A stretch of 64,000 nucleotides of DNA, taken from positions 62,001-126,000 of the forward strand of contig NZ_QNUH01000001.1 of the NCBI RefSeq assembly GCF_003385495.1, written 5' to 3'. How positions within the stretch are numbered: the first letter of the stretch is position 1; every line of letters begins with the position of its first letter. The notes beneath the pieces are model-generated. The model saw nothing but the letters and a program-made list of their open reading frames with translations. It made no database searches and had not been told where the DNA came from. This DNA is from Chryseobacterium elymi. Its GTDB lineage: Bacteria > Bacteroidota > Bacteroidia > Flavobacteriales > Weeksellaceae. Below are positions 56,101-63,711 of this stretch, piece after piece. Position numbers and translations under genes: made by a program.

Positions 56101-58078
56101 TCCGGAAACTGTAAAATCATGGACTAAACTACCAAACAGTTATGTAGAATACACCAATCCTGCTTTGGTAACTCCTAATCCGAACGGAAATAAAGTAGAT
56201 CCCAATAAGGATAATGACAGGATCATTGAAATTCCAATAAGAAAAGCCTACGCTATGCACAAGCTGCATTTAAGCACAGATTTCTCTTTCCCGGCAGAAA
56301 GCACAAAGTCTTCTTCCGTGGTTTGGACCAACAATACGAGCCTGATCCAGAAGATGGAAATTGTAGATGGCCCGATAGATACTGCCATCTTAAAAGTTAC
56401 CTTAAATCCTAATGCTACAGGAAATGCTGTCGTTGCCCTTCACGTAGGAAGCGGTACCTGGACAGCGAATAAGCACAATGATCCGGTACTGTGGAGCTGG
56501 CATATCTGGGCGCCAAGATCGGTTATTGAAACGTACACATATGATCCCGAAAACGCGACCAACGGCGGAGTTATTCCTGCCAATGATCAGTTTGTAGACC
56601 CGATGACCAGTGCAGGTGTTCCTATGAAGACTACCTTTATGGACAGGGATTTAGGGGCAAAGCTTCCTTTTATCAGTGAACATATTTATGGATATAATAC
56701 ATCTGCTTATACAGGGCCGTTAGGTTCTTATAACAATAATAATCCGGCTGCAGTGGCAAGGTTGGACCAAATGCATGACAGCGGCGGGCTTCATTTCCAG
56801 TGGGGAAGAAAAGATCCGTTACCGGTATTTTATAATCCGGGAATGTTTTACAATCATTTCGTTAATAATAGAAGACCATTCAATGACTATTTTGTGTACA
56901 GACAGAATAATCCTGCCAACCCAACTACAGGAGTTATTCCATATGCAAACAATATGTTGGAGCCCGAATATTTAACGAACTATACTCAACCTTACACTAC
57001 CTATTCTACCACAGCCAATGTCTCTGCATCTGATTCGAAGGCAGATAAATTGAAGAAAGTAGTAAAATATTCTGTAAGCAACCCACTTAGCTATTTATAT
57101 CAAACAGATACAGCAAAAATAGACTGGGTGTCTGATGAAAACGGGAATATGCCTGAAAGATGGGGACATGCTACAGAGAAATCTCCTTACGACCCTTGCC
57201 CTGCAGGCTGGAGAATCGTGGATATGGAAAGTGTGTCTACTGGTGTCATCCTTGGAAACCTTATTTCAAAAGGAAATACGCCTTGGTTCTACAATGCAAA
57301 ATTCACGAATTCTTACGGGATTGATCCTGGTAAAGACAATACCTATGTAAGCAATGAGGCTTATGACATCAACAAAATGAATTATCTGGGCGGTTTTGTT
57401 TACGGAAATGCCTCAGGTATGGGCTCATTCAGATATGGATTTATTTTAAACAGGCCTGAATACAATATCGGCACATTCCCTAACAACGGAATAAGAGGAT
57501 TCAACGGAGGAAATACCTTAGAGGCTTCCAAACTGGGAGGAAATCCGGATACCTTTATGAAGTCCGGAATCTGGACTGCCGCCAATCAGGGTGGTGCCGG
57601 TTCTTCTTTAGGAATGCTGTTTAATGCGGTGATCACCCAAACTGTTGGGGCTACGGATAAGCTGTATTATTTAACGCCAACGTTCGGTTTCCGTCCGCAG
57701 GCTGCGATGTCATGCCGTTGTGCAGAAATCAAGTATGACGCCAATGGAAACGAGATCGGAAGATACGAACCTTTCGCTATTCCGGTTCCTAAAAATGCTT
57801 TGGCAAAAGCAAAAGATGTCCTTGCAAAATCAGTGATTGAGGAAAAAGTAGCTCAGAACAAGCTTGAGTTCTTCCCGAATCCTGTAAAGAATATGCTGTA
57901 TATCAAAGGCAATGATGTCGCTAAAGAGTACTATTATCAGATTTATAACCTGTCTGGCCAGCTGGTAAAATCAGGGAAGTTTGAAAATGACCGTACGGAT
58001 CTCTCTTCTTTAATATCGGGAGCTTATTTAGTAAGAATCAACAATTCCGAAACAATAGTGAAAGTTATTAAAGAATAA
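53117..58078 (+). CDS. Large type IX-secreted surface protein with two internal repeats
   Basis: 1653-residue protein with a signal peptide (about 1-24) and a C-terminal Por/type A sorting domain (1583-1653, FFPNPVKNMLYIKG ... SGAYLVRI), so it should leave through the type IX system. The middle has two long related modules (about 469-972 and 1002-1535). Each opens with a WTK-PNSYV motif and continues with MDR-LGA, QWGRKDP and KSPYDPCP-W. The last of these recalls the Fib_succ_major type domain of Bacteroidetes surface proteins. Residues 25-468 are not recognised. No enzyme motif seen; adhesion or binding is possible. Confidence 0.85.
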   Translation: MKKKSTLKIFAAVFCIASSHTFSRTIPVPGHNETSIGFKHKTPVPPSVYDLDPLIIVSQNVNEKGLVVMSGQLSKPFTDSNILLSVKYQNAQGEWMTAWCKTLYSYNQYNEILKATFELPASVNATYNLKVELSSDSGTANFSSVYWGKTVNHYKLSDYSAANCDLDENEYTILLTPKKEGTLITDANGKVTGVKDRVTSAYWWNKLGTVIMNNKKDDNVFSPTSPAVIDNDNGVKSVKMTNSGAPTDILGATPESIYNEIPGHPIPYLYTYNDPVYMFAGKFSINGLLLKFSQWPGDPNGPGYHDFRNPNQLQSRYFNTYNTIYEKLADFITDQEPVVVVSSQATGFRVYKSDGQFISIKSATGQSNYGALFFGYGNDQGGTRRGPGSENLIISNTPEMTLYGMGALRNDATTSSQSVRSLSDIESEIAKFINYVGVFGNVKLSTTDCANACYLLNAGAVPDNSAVDWTKAPNSYVFTGKDKNGSQVDGLYIPVKKAYEMWAKGGDFMKDDNGNYTKIPDGIAKAGLYWEDEPGLIKSVTLEGTGKDARIKVMINKIKEGNAVISYKVDDKIYWTWHVWATDDPSINGSTYHHGFEKDKDGNPVTNWKWMDRNLGATNANFVGNDWHKSAGLQYQWGRKDPFPSFGLKDLSLYPINGEINLSYTDPAFQSKFIKVRGNKYTAEINTGTDTPNGNIRFSIQNPISFIATPVFVAKKGEALLNDGEDFLKQNDNNSWTQVGITTWFSKEKYKKYLPPYRENIAAWDLWGDTRQGNYSDIDDAVVGEASSRYALKSPYDPCPCNWRVPSNYFSGGRNSGTPMPNENRYSPWGKHTGNTVDPEFSPTALNADYPGIKVYPQFGFDFSGVSGMNLGKFPINGNYESYPNGTGPLKYGTGWITPVVNFQDQSADGGLLTSTFMTATEVINQVRYPSFGAAGLTLISDPLSGSKPRPGWHRFSSSAYIGSGGVRCIYDPNSAFMPAAFETEFVASTTETYSPETVKSWTKLPNSYVEYTNPALVTPNPNGNKVDPNKDNDRIIEIPIRKAYAMHKLHLSTDFSFPAESTKSSSVVWTNNTSLIQKMEIVDGPIDTAILKVTLNPNATGNAVVALHVGSGTWTANKHNDPVLWSWHIWAPRSVIETYTYDPENATNGGVIPANDQFVDPMTSAGVPMKTTFMDRDLGAKLPFISEHIYGYNTSAYTGPLGSYNNNNPAAVARLDQMHDSGGLHFQWGRKDPLPVFYNPGMFYNHFVNNRRPFNDYFVYRQNNPANPTTGVIPYANNMLEPEYLTNYTQPYTTYSTTANVSASDSKADKLKKVVKYSVSNPLSYLYQTDTAKIDWVSDENGNMPERWGHATEKSPYDPCPAGWRIVDMESVSTGVILGNLISKGNTPWFYNAKFTNSYGIDPGKDNTYVSNEAYDINKMNYLGGFVYGNASGMGSFRYGFILNRPEYNIGTFPNNGIRGFNGGNTLEASKLGGNPDTFMKSGIWTAANQGGAGSSLGMLFNAVITQTVGATDKLYYLTPTFGFRPQAAMSCRCAEIKYDANGNEIGRYEPFAIPVPKNALAKAKDVLAKSVIEEKVAQNKLEFFPNPVKNMLYIKGNDVAKEYYYQIYNLSGQLVKSGKFENDRTDLSSLISGAYLVRINNSETIVKVIKE
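54521..56033 (+). repeat. Protein repeat module A of the large secreted protein
   Basis: Encodes residues of about 469-972. Shared landmarks with module B in order: WTK-PNSYV, KKAY or RKAY, WHVWA or WHIWA, MDRNLGA or MDRDLGA, QWGRKDP, KSPYDPCP. Similarity is at the protein level. Confidence 0.75.
56120..57720 (+). repeat. Protein repeat module B of the large secreted protein
   Basis: Encodes residues of about 1002-1535. It aligns in order with module A, with extra insertions such as the PNPNGNKVDPNKDND loop near the start. Confidence 0.75.
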
Positions 58079-58102
58079 TAGCCAATTACTATTTAAAACT
58101 TG

Positions 58103-58130
58103 AACCGTCTCATTTTTGAGGCGGTTTTTT
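58103..58130 (+). terminator. Terminator after the large secreted-protein gene
   Basis: AACCGTCTC pairs with GAGGCGGTT (one G-U) around a 6-base loop, followed by TTTT, 24 bases after the stop codon. Confidence 0.85.
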
Positions 58131-58416
58131 AATAGAATTAAGAATATTTTAATCTCCGGTTTTTATTTTTATCATTTATAGTTTGTAATTTTATGCAAGT
58201 TTTTAGTTTAGATCATTTATTCTTCAAAACAATTTGTCAGAAATGCCAGAAACAGCCCTTTTAAAACATGATTTTAAGCATATTTTAATATTAAACTTTG
58301 TTAAAAGTGGCTGCCTTTTCGGTAAAAATTATATTTTTGCATGATTATTGATTTAATCTATTGAATTTGAAAATAATTTAAACGAAATAAATAATTATAA
58401 ACCTTTTAAGAAAATT
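58131..58416. other. Leader region upstream of the carbonic anhydrase gene
   Basis: AT-rich, no ORF seen. It holds a -7 promoter element and a leader of about 70 bases. Confidence 0.45.
58332..58339 (+). promoter_or_regulatory. -7 element of the carbonic anhydrase gene
   Basis: TATTTTTG fits TAnnTTTG, 77 bases before the ATG. No -33 match at the usual spacing. Confidence 0.5.
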
Positions 58417-59085
58417 ATGTCACAATCGTACGAAATTATTTTTGAAAACAACAAGAAATGGGTAGAGTCTAAAATCAAGCAGGATCCAGCTTTCTTCGAA
58501 GAATTAGCTAAAACTCAAAATCCAGAATTTCTGTACATCGGATGTTCTGACAGTAGAGTGACAGCGGAAGAACTGATGGGCACAAAACCGGGCGAAGTTT
58601 TTGTAACAAGAAATATCGCTAATGTGATAAATACTTTAGACATGAGTTCAACAGCGGTAATCCAATATGCCGTAGAACACTTAAAAGTAAATCACATTAT
58701 TGTTTGTGGACATTACAACTGCGGCGGTGTAAAAGCAGCGATGACCCCTCAGGATCTGGGATTATTAAATCCTTGGTTAAGAAACATCCGCGACGTTTAC
58801 AGATTGCATCAGGCTGAATTAGACGCTATCGAAGATGAAGGAAAACGTTATGACAGACTTGTTGAACTTAATGTTCAGGAGCAGTGCATCAACGTGATCA
58901 AAATGGCCTGCGTACAGGAAAGATATATCATAGATGAATATCCTATTGTACACGGCTGGGTATTTGACCTTAGAACAGGTAAGATCATTGATTTGAAGAT
59001 CGATTTTGAGAAAACTCTGAAAGACATCCAAAAAATCTACAACCTTACAAGTTCTGATTGGGTAATGAGCAGAAAAACAGACTAG
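58417..59085 (+). CDS. can: Beta-carbonic anhydrase
   Basis: Zinc enzyme for interconversion of CO2 and bicarbonate, 222 residues. Zinc ligands C43, H99 and C102 lie in GCSDSRV (42-48) and CGHYNCGG (97-104); the D45-R47 dyad is present. First gene of a run with a small secreted protein, a SulP transporter and a second carbonic anhydrase. Confidence 0.96.
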   Translation: MSQSYEIIFENNKKWVESKIKQDPAFFEELAKTQNPEFLYIGCSDSRVTAEELMGTKPGEVFVTRNIANVINTLDMSSTAVIQYAVEHLKVNHIIVCGHYNCGGVKAAMTPQDLGLLNPWLRNIRDVYRLHQAELDAIEDEGKRYDRLVELNVQEQCINVIKMACVQERYIIDEYPIVHGWVFDLRTGKIIDLKIDFEKTLKDIQKIYNLTSSDWVMSRKTD

Positions 59086-59108
59086 TTTTTCTAAAATGAA
59101 AATGTAAG

Positions 59109-59408
59109 ATGAAATTCTGGAGTATTATTGTATTGACCTTTTTCCTAAACTTCACAGCACTGCCGGGCATTGCTGCGGTTGCAGGCTGGGATATAGCAAG
59201 GACCAATGTAATCATAAATGAAGAAGAACCACATTCTCACCCATCATCTTTTATTGTTTACGAAAAGACTCTTCCGAAAACTTTGGACGTTTTCGATTAT
59301 GTGAAGTTTTCAGAACCTGATCTTCAGGGCATATCTTTTGAGCTGATAGATGATTCCTTTCATCTGTCGCCCTTACTCACCATATTTTCTCCGCCTCCGG
59401 AAGCTTAG
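59109..59408 (+). CDS. Small secreted protein of unknown function
   Basis: 99 residues with a signal peptide (about 1-22), leaving a mature acidic protein of about 77 residues that ends FSPPPEA. A His-containing stretch EEEPHSHPSS follows the mature start. No family recognised. It sits 23 bases after the carbonic anhydrase gene and 140 bases before the SulP gene, so it probably belongs to the same transcript. Confidence 0.75.
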   Translation: MKFWSIIVLTFFLNFTALPGIAAVAGWDIARTNVIINEEEPHSHPSSFIVYEKTLPKTLDVFDYVKFSEPDLQGISFELIDDSFHLSPLLTIFSPPPEA

Positions 59409-59548
59409 TTTTTAAGTATAGTTAAATTTTTATAGTATTCATATCAAAGCTGATATCGTATACATGTGCTTTAAAATTAAATTTCCAATCTTTTATAATT
59501 GATTATCTGAAGATAGATCAATCGGTTATAGTATTTTTCAAAAACATC

Positions 59549-61141
59549 ATGAAAAAAACATCATTTATAGGAGGAATCAAGGAGAATTTCCCTTCAGGAC
59601 TCGTTGTATTCTTAGTCGCGCTTCCATTATGTCTCGGAATCGCTTTAGCATCAGGAGCACCGCCTTTATCAGGTGTAATTGCCGGTATTGTAGGAGGACT
59701 GGTAGTAGGATTTCTAAGTAATTCAAATATATCGGTTTCTGGTCCCGCAGCAGGGCTTACAGCTATTGTTTTAACAGCTATTACAGATCTGGGAGCTTTC
59801 GAACTTTTCCTTTGTGCAGGGATCATTGCAGGGCTTATCCAGTTAATCCTGGGATTCATCCGAGCCGGTAGTATATCCAATTACTTCCCGAATAATGTTA
59901 TTGAGGGAATGCTTGCCGCTATCGGTATCATTATTATTTTGAAACAAATCCCTCACGCCATGGGATTCGATAAAGATTACGAAGGACATGAATCTATTTT
60001 TGACAACGGTCTTAATTTCGGATACTTCACAGAATTATTCGGCGCAATACATATGGGAGCTATCCTAGTAACACTGGTTTCTGTAGGTATTCTTATTGCA
60101 TGGGACAAGATCCCAGCTTTAAAAAGAATGAAAATGCTTCCCGGAGCATTAGTAGCAGTAGTGGCAGGTATACTTCTGAATGAAGCATTCAAAATGTCCG
60201 GAAGCTCTTTGGCGATCAGTACTCAGCACTTGGTTTCATTACCGGTTCCTCAGTCTTTGGCTGACTTCAAAAATCTTATCACAATGCCTGATTTTCATGG
60301 ATTCACCAATCCTAAGGTATGGATAGTAGGATCAACCATTGCCATTGTCGCTTCTATTGAAACCCTGCTTTGTATTGAAGCCTCAGACAGATTAGACAGA
60401 CAGAGAAGAATTACCGACACCAATCTTGAGCTTAAAGCACAGGGAATCGGAAACTTAATAAGTTCATTTATCGGAGGGCTGCCAATGACATCTGTGGTTG
60501 TAAGAAGTTCGGCCAATGCTAACGCCGGTGCCACCACAAAGCTTTCCGCCATGATCCACGGTTTGCTTTTATTAGTGTGCGTGCTTACTATTCCTTTCAT
60601 ACTGAATTTAATACCACTTGCCACACTTGCCGCAGTATTGATTCTGGTAGGATATAAACTGGCAAAACCTGCCACATTCAAGCATTTCTGGCATTTGGGT
60701 AAATTCCAGTTCATTCCGTTTGTAGCTACCGTTGTAGCTGTTGTGGCAACCGATCTTCTTAAAGGAGTTGGTATCGGTCTGGCTATTTCCGTATTCTATA
60801 TCCTTCAGGGGAATATGAAGCGTGCTTATTATCTGAGCAGAGAAAAGCTGAATGATGCCGATGAAATCAACATTAAGCTTGCTGAAGAAGTTTCTTTCCT
60901 GAATAAGGCAGCCATCAAAAAAACATTAAAAAATATCAAGTCTAATTCTACCGTGACTATTGATGCAAGGGGGACTTCATATATTGCCACAGATGTACTG
61001 GAGATGATCCAGGATTTCGCCAATATCCGGGCCAAAGAAGAAGATATCAATGTGGAACTTTTAGGCTTCAAGACTTCATACAAAGATTATGAAACTGATG
61101 AAGACTCTCACATCCTGATCACACACAGAAGAGCTATGTAA
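59549..61141 (+). CDS. SulP-family anion transporter (bicarbonate/sulfate type)
   Basis: 530-residue membrane protein with the SulP core (about 10-14 spans): FPSGLVVFLVALPLCLGIALASG near the start, ISVSGPAAGLTAIVL, and GGLPMTSVVVRSSANANAG. The C-terminal part (about 430-520) is STAS-like. Between two carbonic anhydrase genes the likely substrate is bicarbonate, as in BicA-like SulP proteins, but sulfate cannot be excluded. Confidence 0.93.
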   Translation: MKKTSFIGGIKENFPSGLVVFLVALPLCLGIALASGAPPLSGVIAGIVGGLVVGFLSNSNISVSGPAAGLTAIVLTAITDLGAFELFLCAGIIAGLIQLILGFIRAGSISNYFPNNVIEGMLAAIGIIIILKQIPHAMGFDKDYEGHESIFDNGLNFGYFTELFGAIHMGAILVTLVSVGILIAWDKIPALKRMKMLPGALVAVVAGILLNEAFKMSGSSLAISTQHLVSLPVPQSLADFKNLITMPDFHGFTNPKVWIVGSTIAIVASIETLLCIEASDRLDRQRRITDTNLELKAQGIGNLISSFIGGLPMTSVVVRSSANANAGATTKLSAMIHGLLLLVCVLTIPFILNLIPLATLAAVLILVGYKLAKPATFKHFWHLGKFQFIPFVATVVAVVATDLLKGVGIGLAISVFYILQGNMKRAYYLSREKLNDADEINIKLAEEVSFLNKAAIKKTLKNIKSNSTVTIDARGTSYIATDVLEMIQDFANIRAKEEDINVELLGFKTSYKDYETDEDSHILITHRRAM

Positions 61142-61186
61142 GCTCATTACAGTAATTTTTAATTTTAAAAAGAATAAATCAATCAT

Positions 61187-61822
61187 ATGAAAGCACATAC
61201 ATCCGAAACTCAATCTACCATTAATCCTGAAAAAGCATTAGATTTTTTAAAAGACGGAAACCAAAGATTTGTGAATAACCTAAAAGCTAACAGAGATCTT
61301 TTAGAACAAGTTAATGCAACACGTGAAGGTCAGTGGCCTTTTGCAGTAGTTTTAAGCTGTATAGACAGCCGTACTTCTGCAGAACTTATCTTTGATCAGG
61401 GATTAGGAGATATTTTCAGTATCAGAATTGCCGGTAATTTTATCAATCAGGATATTTTAGGCTCAATGGAATTTGGCTGTAACGTTGCTGGTTCCAAGCT
61501 TGTTGTCGTTTTAGGACATACTAAATGCGGCGCATTAAAAGGCGGTTTGGACGCCGCACAAATCCAGGGAATGGGAATGGATAATCTGAATCATTTAATT
61601 AATCATTTCGATCCAATCATCAATGAAATCATTGAAGAAGGTGAGGAACGTTCATCAAAAAACGGTGCGCTTTTGGAAAGACTGAATCAGCAAAACGTAA
61701 AAAGTGCTATCGAAGATATCCGTACCCAGAGCTCAACACTTAAAAAGCTTGAAGACGAAGGTAAGATCAAAATAGTTGGAGCCAATTATGATGTTGAAAC
61801 CGGAGTTGTTACCTGGCTTTAA
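61187..61822 (+). CDS. Beta-carbonic anhydrase, second copy
   Basis: 211-residue beta-carbonic anhydrase. C58-I-D60-S-R62 and H111-T-K-C114 are the zinc and dyad residues. It differs from the 58.4 kb copy (CIDSRT against CSDSRV, HTKCGA against HYNCGG), so it belongs to another clade of the family and is not a recent duplicate. Follows the SulP gene by 45 bases and precedes a strong terminator. Confidence 0.95.
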   Translation: MKAHTSETQSTINPEKALDFLKDGNQRFVNNLKANRDLLEQVNATREGQWPFAVVLSCIDSRTSAELIFDQGLGDIFSIRIAGNFINQDILGSMEFGCNVAGSKLVVVLGHTKCGALKGGLDAAQIQGMGMDNLNHLINHFDPIINEIIEEGEERSSKNGALLERLNQQNVKSAIEDIRTQSSTLKKLEDEGKIKIVGANYDVETGVVTWL

Positions 61823-61901
61823 GATGTAAAAACCTGTACATTTTTATTACATATAAAAATCATGTTATAGTTAGATTAGGAATTGATTTTAAAGTACAAT
61901 A

Positions 61902-61932
61902 AAAGACCATCGGAGATTTTCCGATGGTCTTT
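61902..61932. terminator. Bidirectional terminator between the carbonic anhydrase gene and pth
   Basis: Perfect 13-bp stem AAAGACCATCGGA/TCCGATGGTCTTT with a 5-base loop. It has a T-rich tail on the plus strand and a T-run on the minus strand, so it can serve both converging units. Confidence 0.9.
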
Positions 61933-62031
61933 ATTTTTGAAATAACTATGATTGTGAGCCATTAAGACTTCATAAAGCTGTTAAGAAATAATTAAGGTAA
62001 AATTCAATTATTTTTTTAAGTTGACACTTAA

Positions 62032-62595
62032 TTATTTTCCGTTGAATGCTGACATCGTATTATTAATACCGGCAAATACAAAGGACAGACTGGCTTTGGA
62101 GAATTTTTCAATTCTTTCACTCAGTTTTTCAGATTCTTCTTCATTCCAGATTCCCAATACATAATCTACCTGGCGGCCTTCGGAAAAGTCTGCAGAAATC
62201 CCAAACCTCAACCTTGCATAATTCTGGGTATTAAGCGTTTCATTAATACTTTTCAGTCCGTTGTGGCCTGCATCAGAACCTTTCATTTTCATTCTTAAAG
62301 TCCCGAAAGGAAGCGCAAGATCGTCTGTAATGATGAGTACATTTTCCAGTGGAATATTCTCTTTCTGCATCCAAAACTTTACAGCATTTCCTGAAAGATT
62401 CATATAAGTATCCGGCTTCAGGACAAGAACCTTTCTTCCTTTGTATTTTCCTTCTGCCATCCAGCCGAAATTGGTCGTATTAAATGAAGCTTCCAGTGTT
62501 TCAGCTATTTTTTCAGCTACTTTGAATCCTATATTGTGACGTGTATTTTCGTATTCAGGGCCTTTATTTCCAAGCCCGACTATTAAATATTTCAT
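62032..62595 (-). CDS. pth: Peptidyl-tRNA hydrolase
   Basis: Releases tRNA from peptidyl-tRNA dropped by ribosomes. The 187 residues show VGLGNKGPEYENTRHNIGF with N10 and the catalytic H20, plus PDTYMNLSG, DDLALPFG and GHNGLKSI, all standard for Pth. Single gene with its own -7 element; a terminator of the next unit lies just upstream. Confidence 0.97.
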   Translation of the reverse strand: MKYLIVGLGNKGPEYENTRHNIGFKVAEKIAETLEASFNTTNFGWMAEGKYKGRKVLVLKPDTYMNLSGNAVKFWMQKENIPLENVLIITDDLALPFGTLRMKMKGSDAGHNGLKSINETLNTQNYARLRFGISADFSEGRQVDYVLGIWNEEESEKLSERIEKFSKASLSFVFAGINNTMSAFNGK

Positions 62596-62609
62596 TCAGA
62601 AATTTTTTG

Positions 62610-62617
62610 CAAAATTA
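62610..62617 (-). promoter_or_regulatory. -7 element of pth
   Basis: TAATTTTG on the minus strand fits TAnnTTTG, 15 bases before the pth ATG. Confidence 0.5.
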
Positions 62618-62618
62618 A

Positions 62619-62659
62619 GGGATAAAAAATAAAAAGCCCAATCTTACAAAAGATTGGGC
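62619..62659 (-). terminator. Terminator of the lipoprotein gene
   Basis: Perfect 10-bp stem GCCCAATCTT/AAGATTGGGC with a 4-base loop. On the minus strand it is followed by a T-rich tail (TTTTTATTTTTT). It lies 22 bases after the lipoprotein stop codon. Confidence 0.88.
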
Positions 62660-62680
62660 CCGTATATTTTAAAGATTCTT

Positions 62681-63613
62681 TTAAAAAGGCTTATAAATGT
62701 AGTTTACACCAAATCCTTTAGTCATATAAGTCTGCGGATCATAGTTGTAATTAGTTGTCCAGCTAATCGGAGACGGGATAGGAGGAATAAGATCCGTTAC
62801 CGATACTTTTTTAGGGTTATTCGGAGATAAGATATGGCTTTCCTTATCATTAATTTCAGTAGATAAAAGTCTTGAAATTTTGTATGCTGAAGGAAGCAGT
62901 GTAAATGGACTGATCTCAGTATCGTAATTTACAAAGTCATAGGCAAATCTGTTAATAGGCCTTCCAAATGCCCCTCCAGCCATAGGACCATAATTTCTTA
63001 CCACTCTGGATACATTATCCCCTAAATAAGTATATCCTGTTTTAGAATAGCTGATAAACGCAAATGGTGTTCCGGAAACATCAGGACCATTTCTCATGAT
63101 AATAGAATCCAGCTTTGCTGTAGATGCGTTATATTTTAAATCGTAAAGAGCCTTTGTTTTTCTTAAAAGCGTTTGTGGTCCAGGATTAGTTGCCGGTGGC
63201 ACAGGTGGAGGTCTTCTGAAAACAGAACGGTTTTCAGAAATAGTTACCAGTTTATCATTGGGCCCATAAGTAAATAGCTGGCTGTAAGAAACACTGTCTT
63301 TATCAAGCTTCCCGTTTCCATCCAGATCCAAAAATCCATTAAAGTTAATTTGGCTTACTTTGTCACCGCTGTATGCAATGTTTATGACTGAAGCACTATC
63401 TGTGATTACTTTCGTAACCAAAAGTCCACTGTAGTGATATTCTGCTAATGTATCCTTATCTGTAATTTCTCTGTATAATGCTCTCGGGCCAATCAGCCCT
63501 CCTGTTTCATTAAGGTCCAATAAAGGATCCCCGTCTTCGTCTAACATGTCTTTACAGGAATGTATTGATGAAAGTCCTGCTATTAGTAAAATAAAGTAGA
63601 AAAGCTGTTTCAT
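62681..63613 (-). CDS. Putative lipoprotein of unknown function
   Basis: 310 residues with a lipoprotein signal ending LSSIHSC, the lipid-modified cysteine being C20, followed by an acidic stretch. The rest looks like a repeat-poor beta protein with YSGDKVSQINFNG and LLPSAYKISRLL elements, and a C-terminus in YKPF. The last 90 residues resemble the next, truncated gene, including a shared SPNNP-V motif, so the two are paralogs. Function unknown. Confidence 0.8.
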   Translation of the reverse strand: MKQLFYFILLIAGLSSIHSCKDMLDEDGDPLLDLNETGGLIGPRALYREITDKDTLAEYHYSGLLVTKVITDSASVINIAYSGDKVSQINFNGFLDLDGNGKLDKDSVSYSQLFTYGPNDKLVTISENRSVFRRPPPVPPATNPGPQTLLRKTKALYDLKYNASTAKLDSIIMRNGPDVSGTPFAFISYSKTGYTYLGDNVSRVVRNYGPMAGGAFGRPINRFAYDFVNYDTEISPFTLLPSAYKISRLLSTEINDKESHILSPNNPKKVSVTDLIPPIPSPISWTTNYNYDPQTYMTKGFGVNYIYKPF

Positions 63614-63638
63614 TTCCAGGTAATTGTTTATTTTTTGA

Positions 63639-63646
63639 CAAATATA
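63639..63646 (-). promoter_or_regulatory. -7 element of the lipoprotein gene
   Basis: TATATTTG on the minus strand fits TAnnTTTG, 26 bases before the ATG. Confidence 0.5.
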
Positions 63647-63711
63647 ACTTTTTTTTGAACAAAAGTTATGTTTTTATTTATATTCCAGTAAAACCGATAA
63701 TCAATTGGGCT

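Noticed and set aside
59518..59880. Minus-strand ORF opposite the SulP gene
   Set aside because: It is antisense to a clear membrane protein gene and has a Pro/Ser/Thr-rich composition with no recognised motif.
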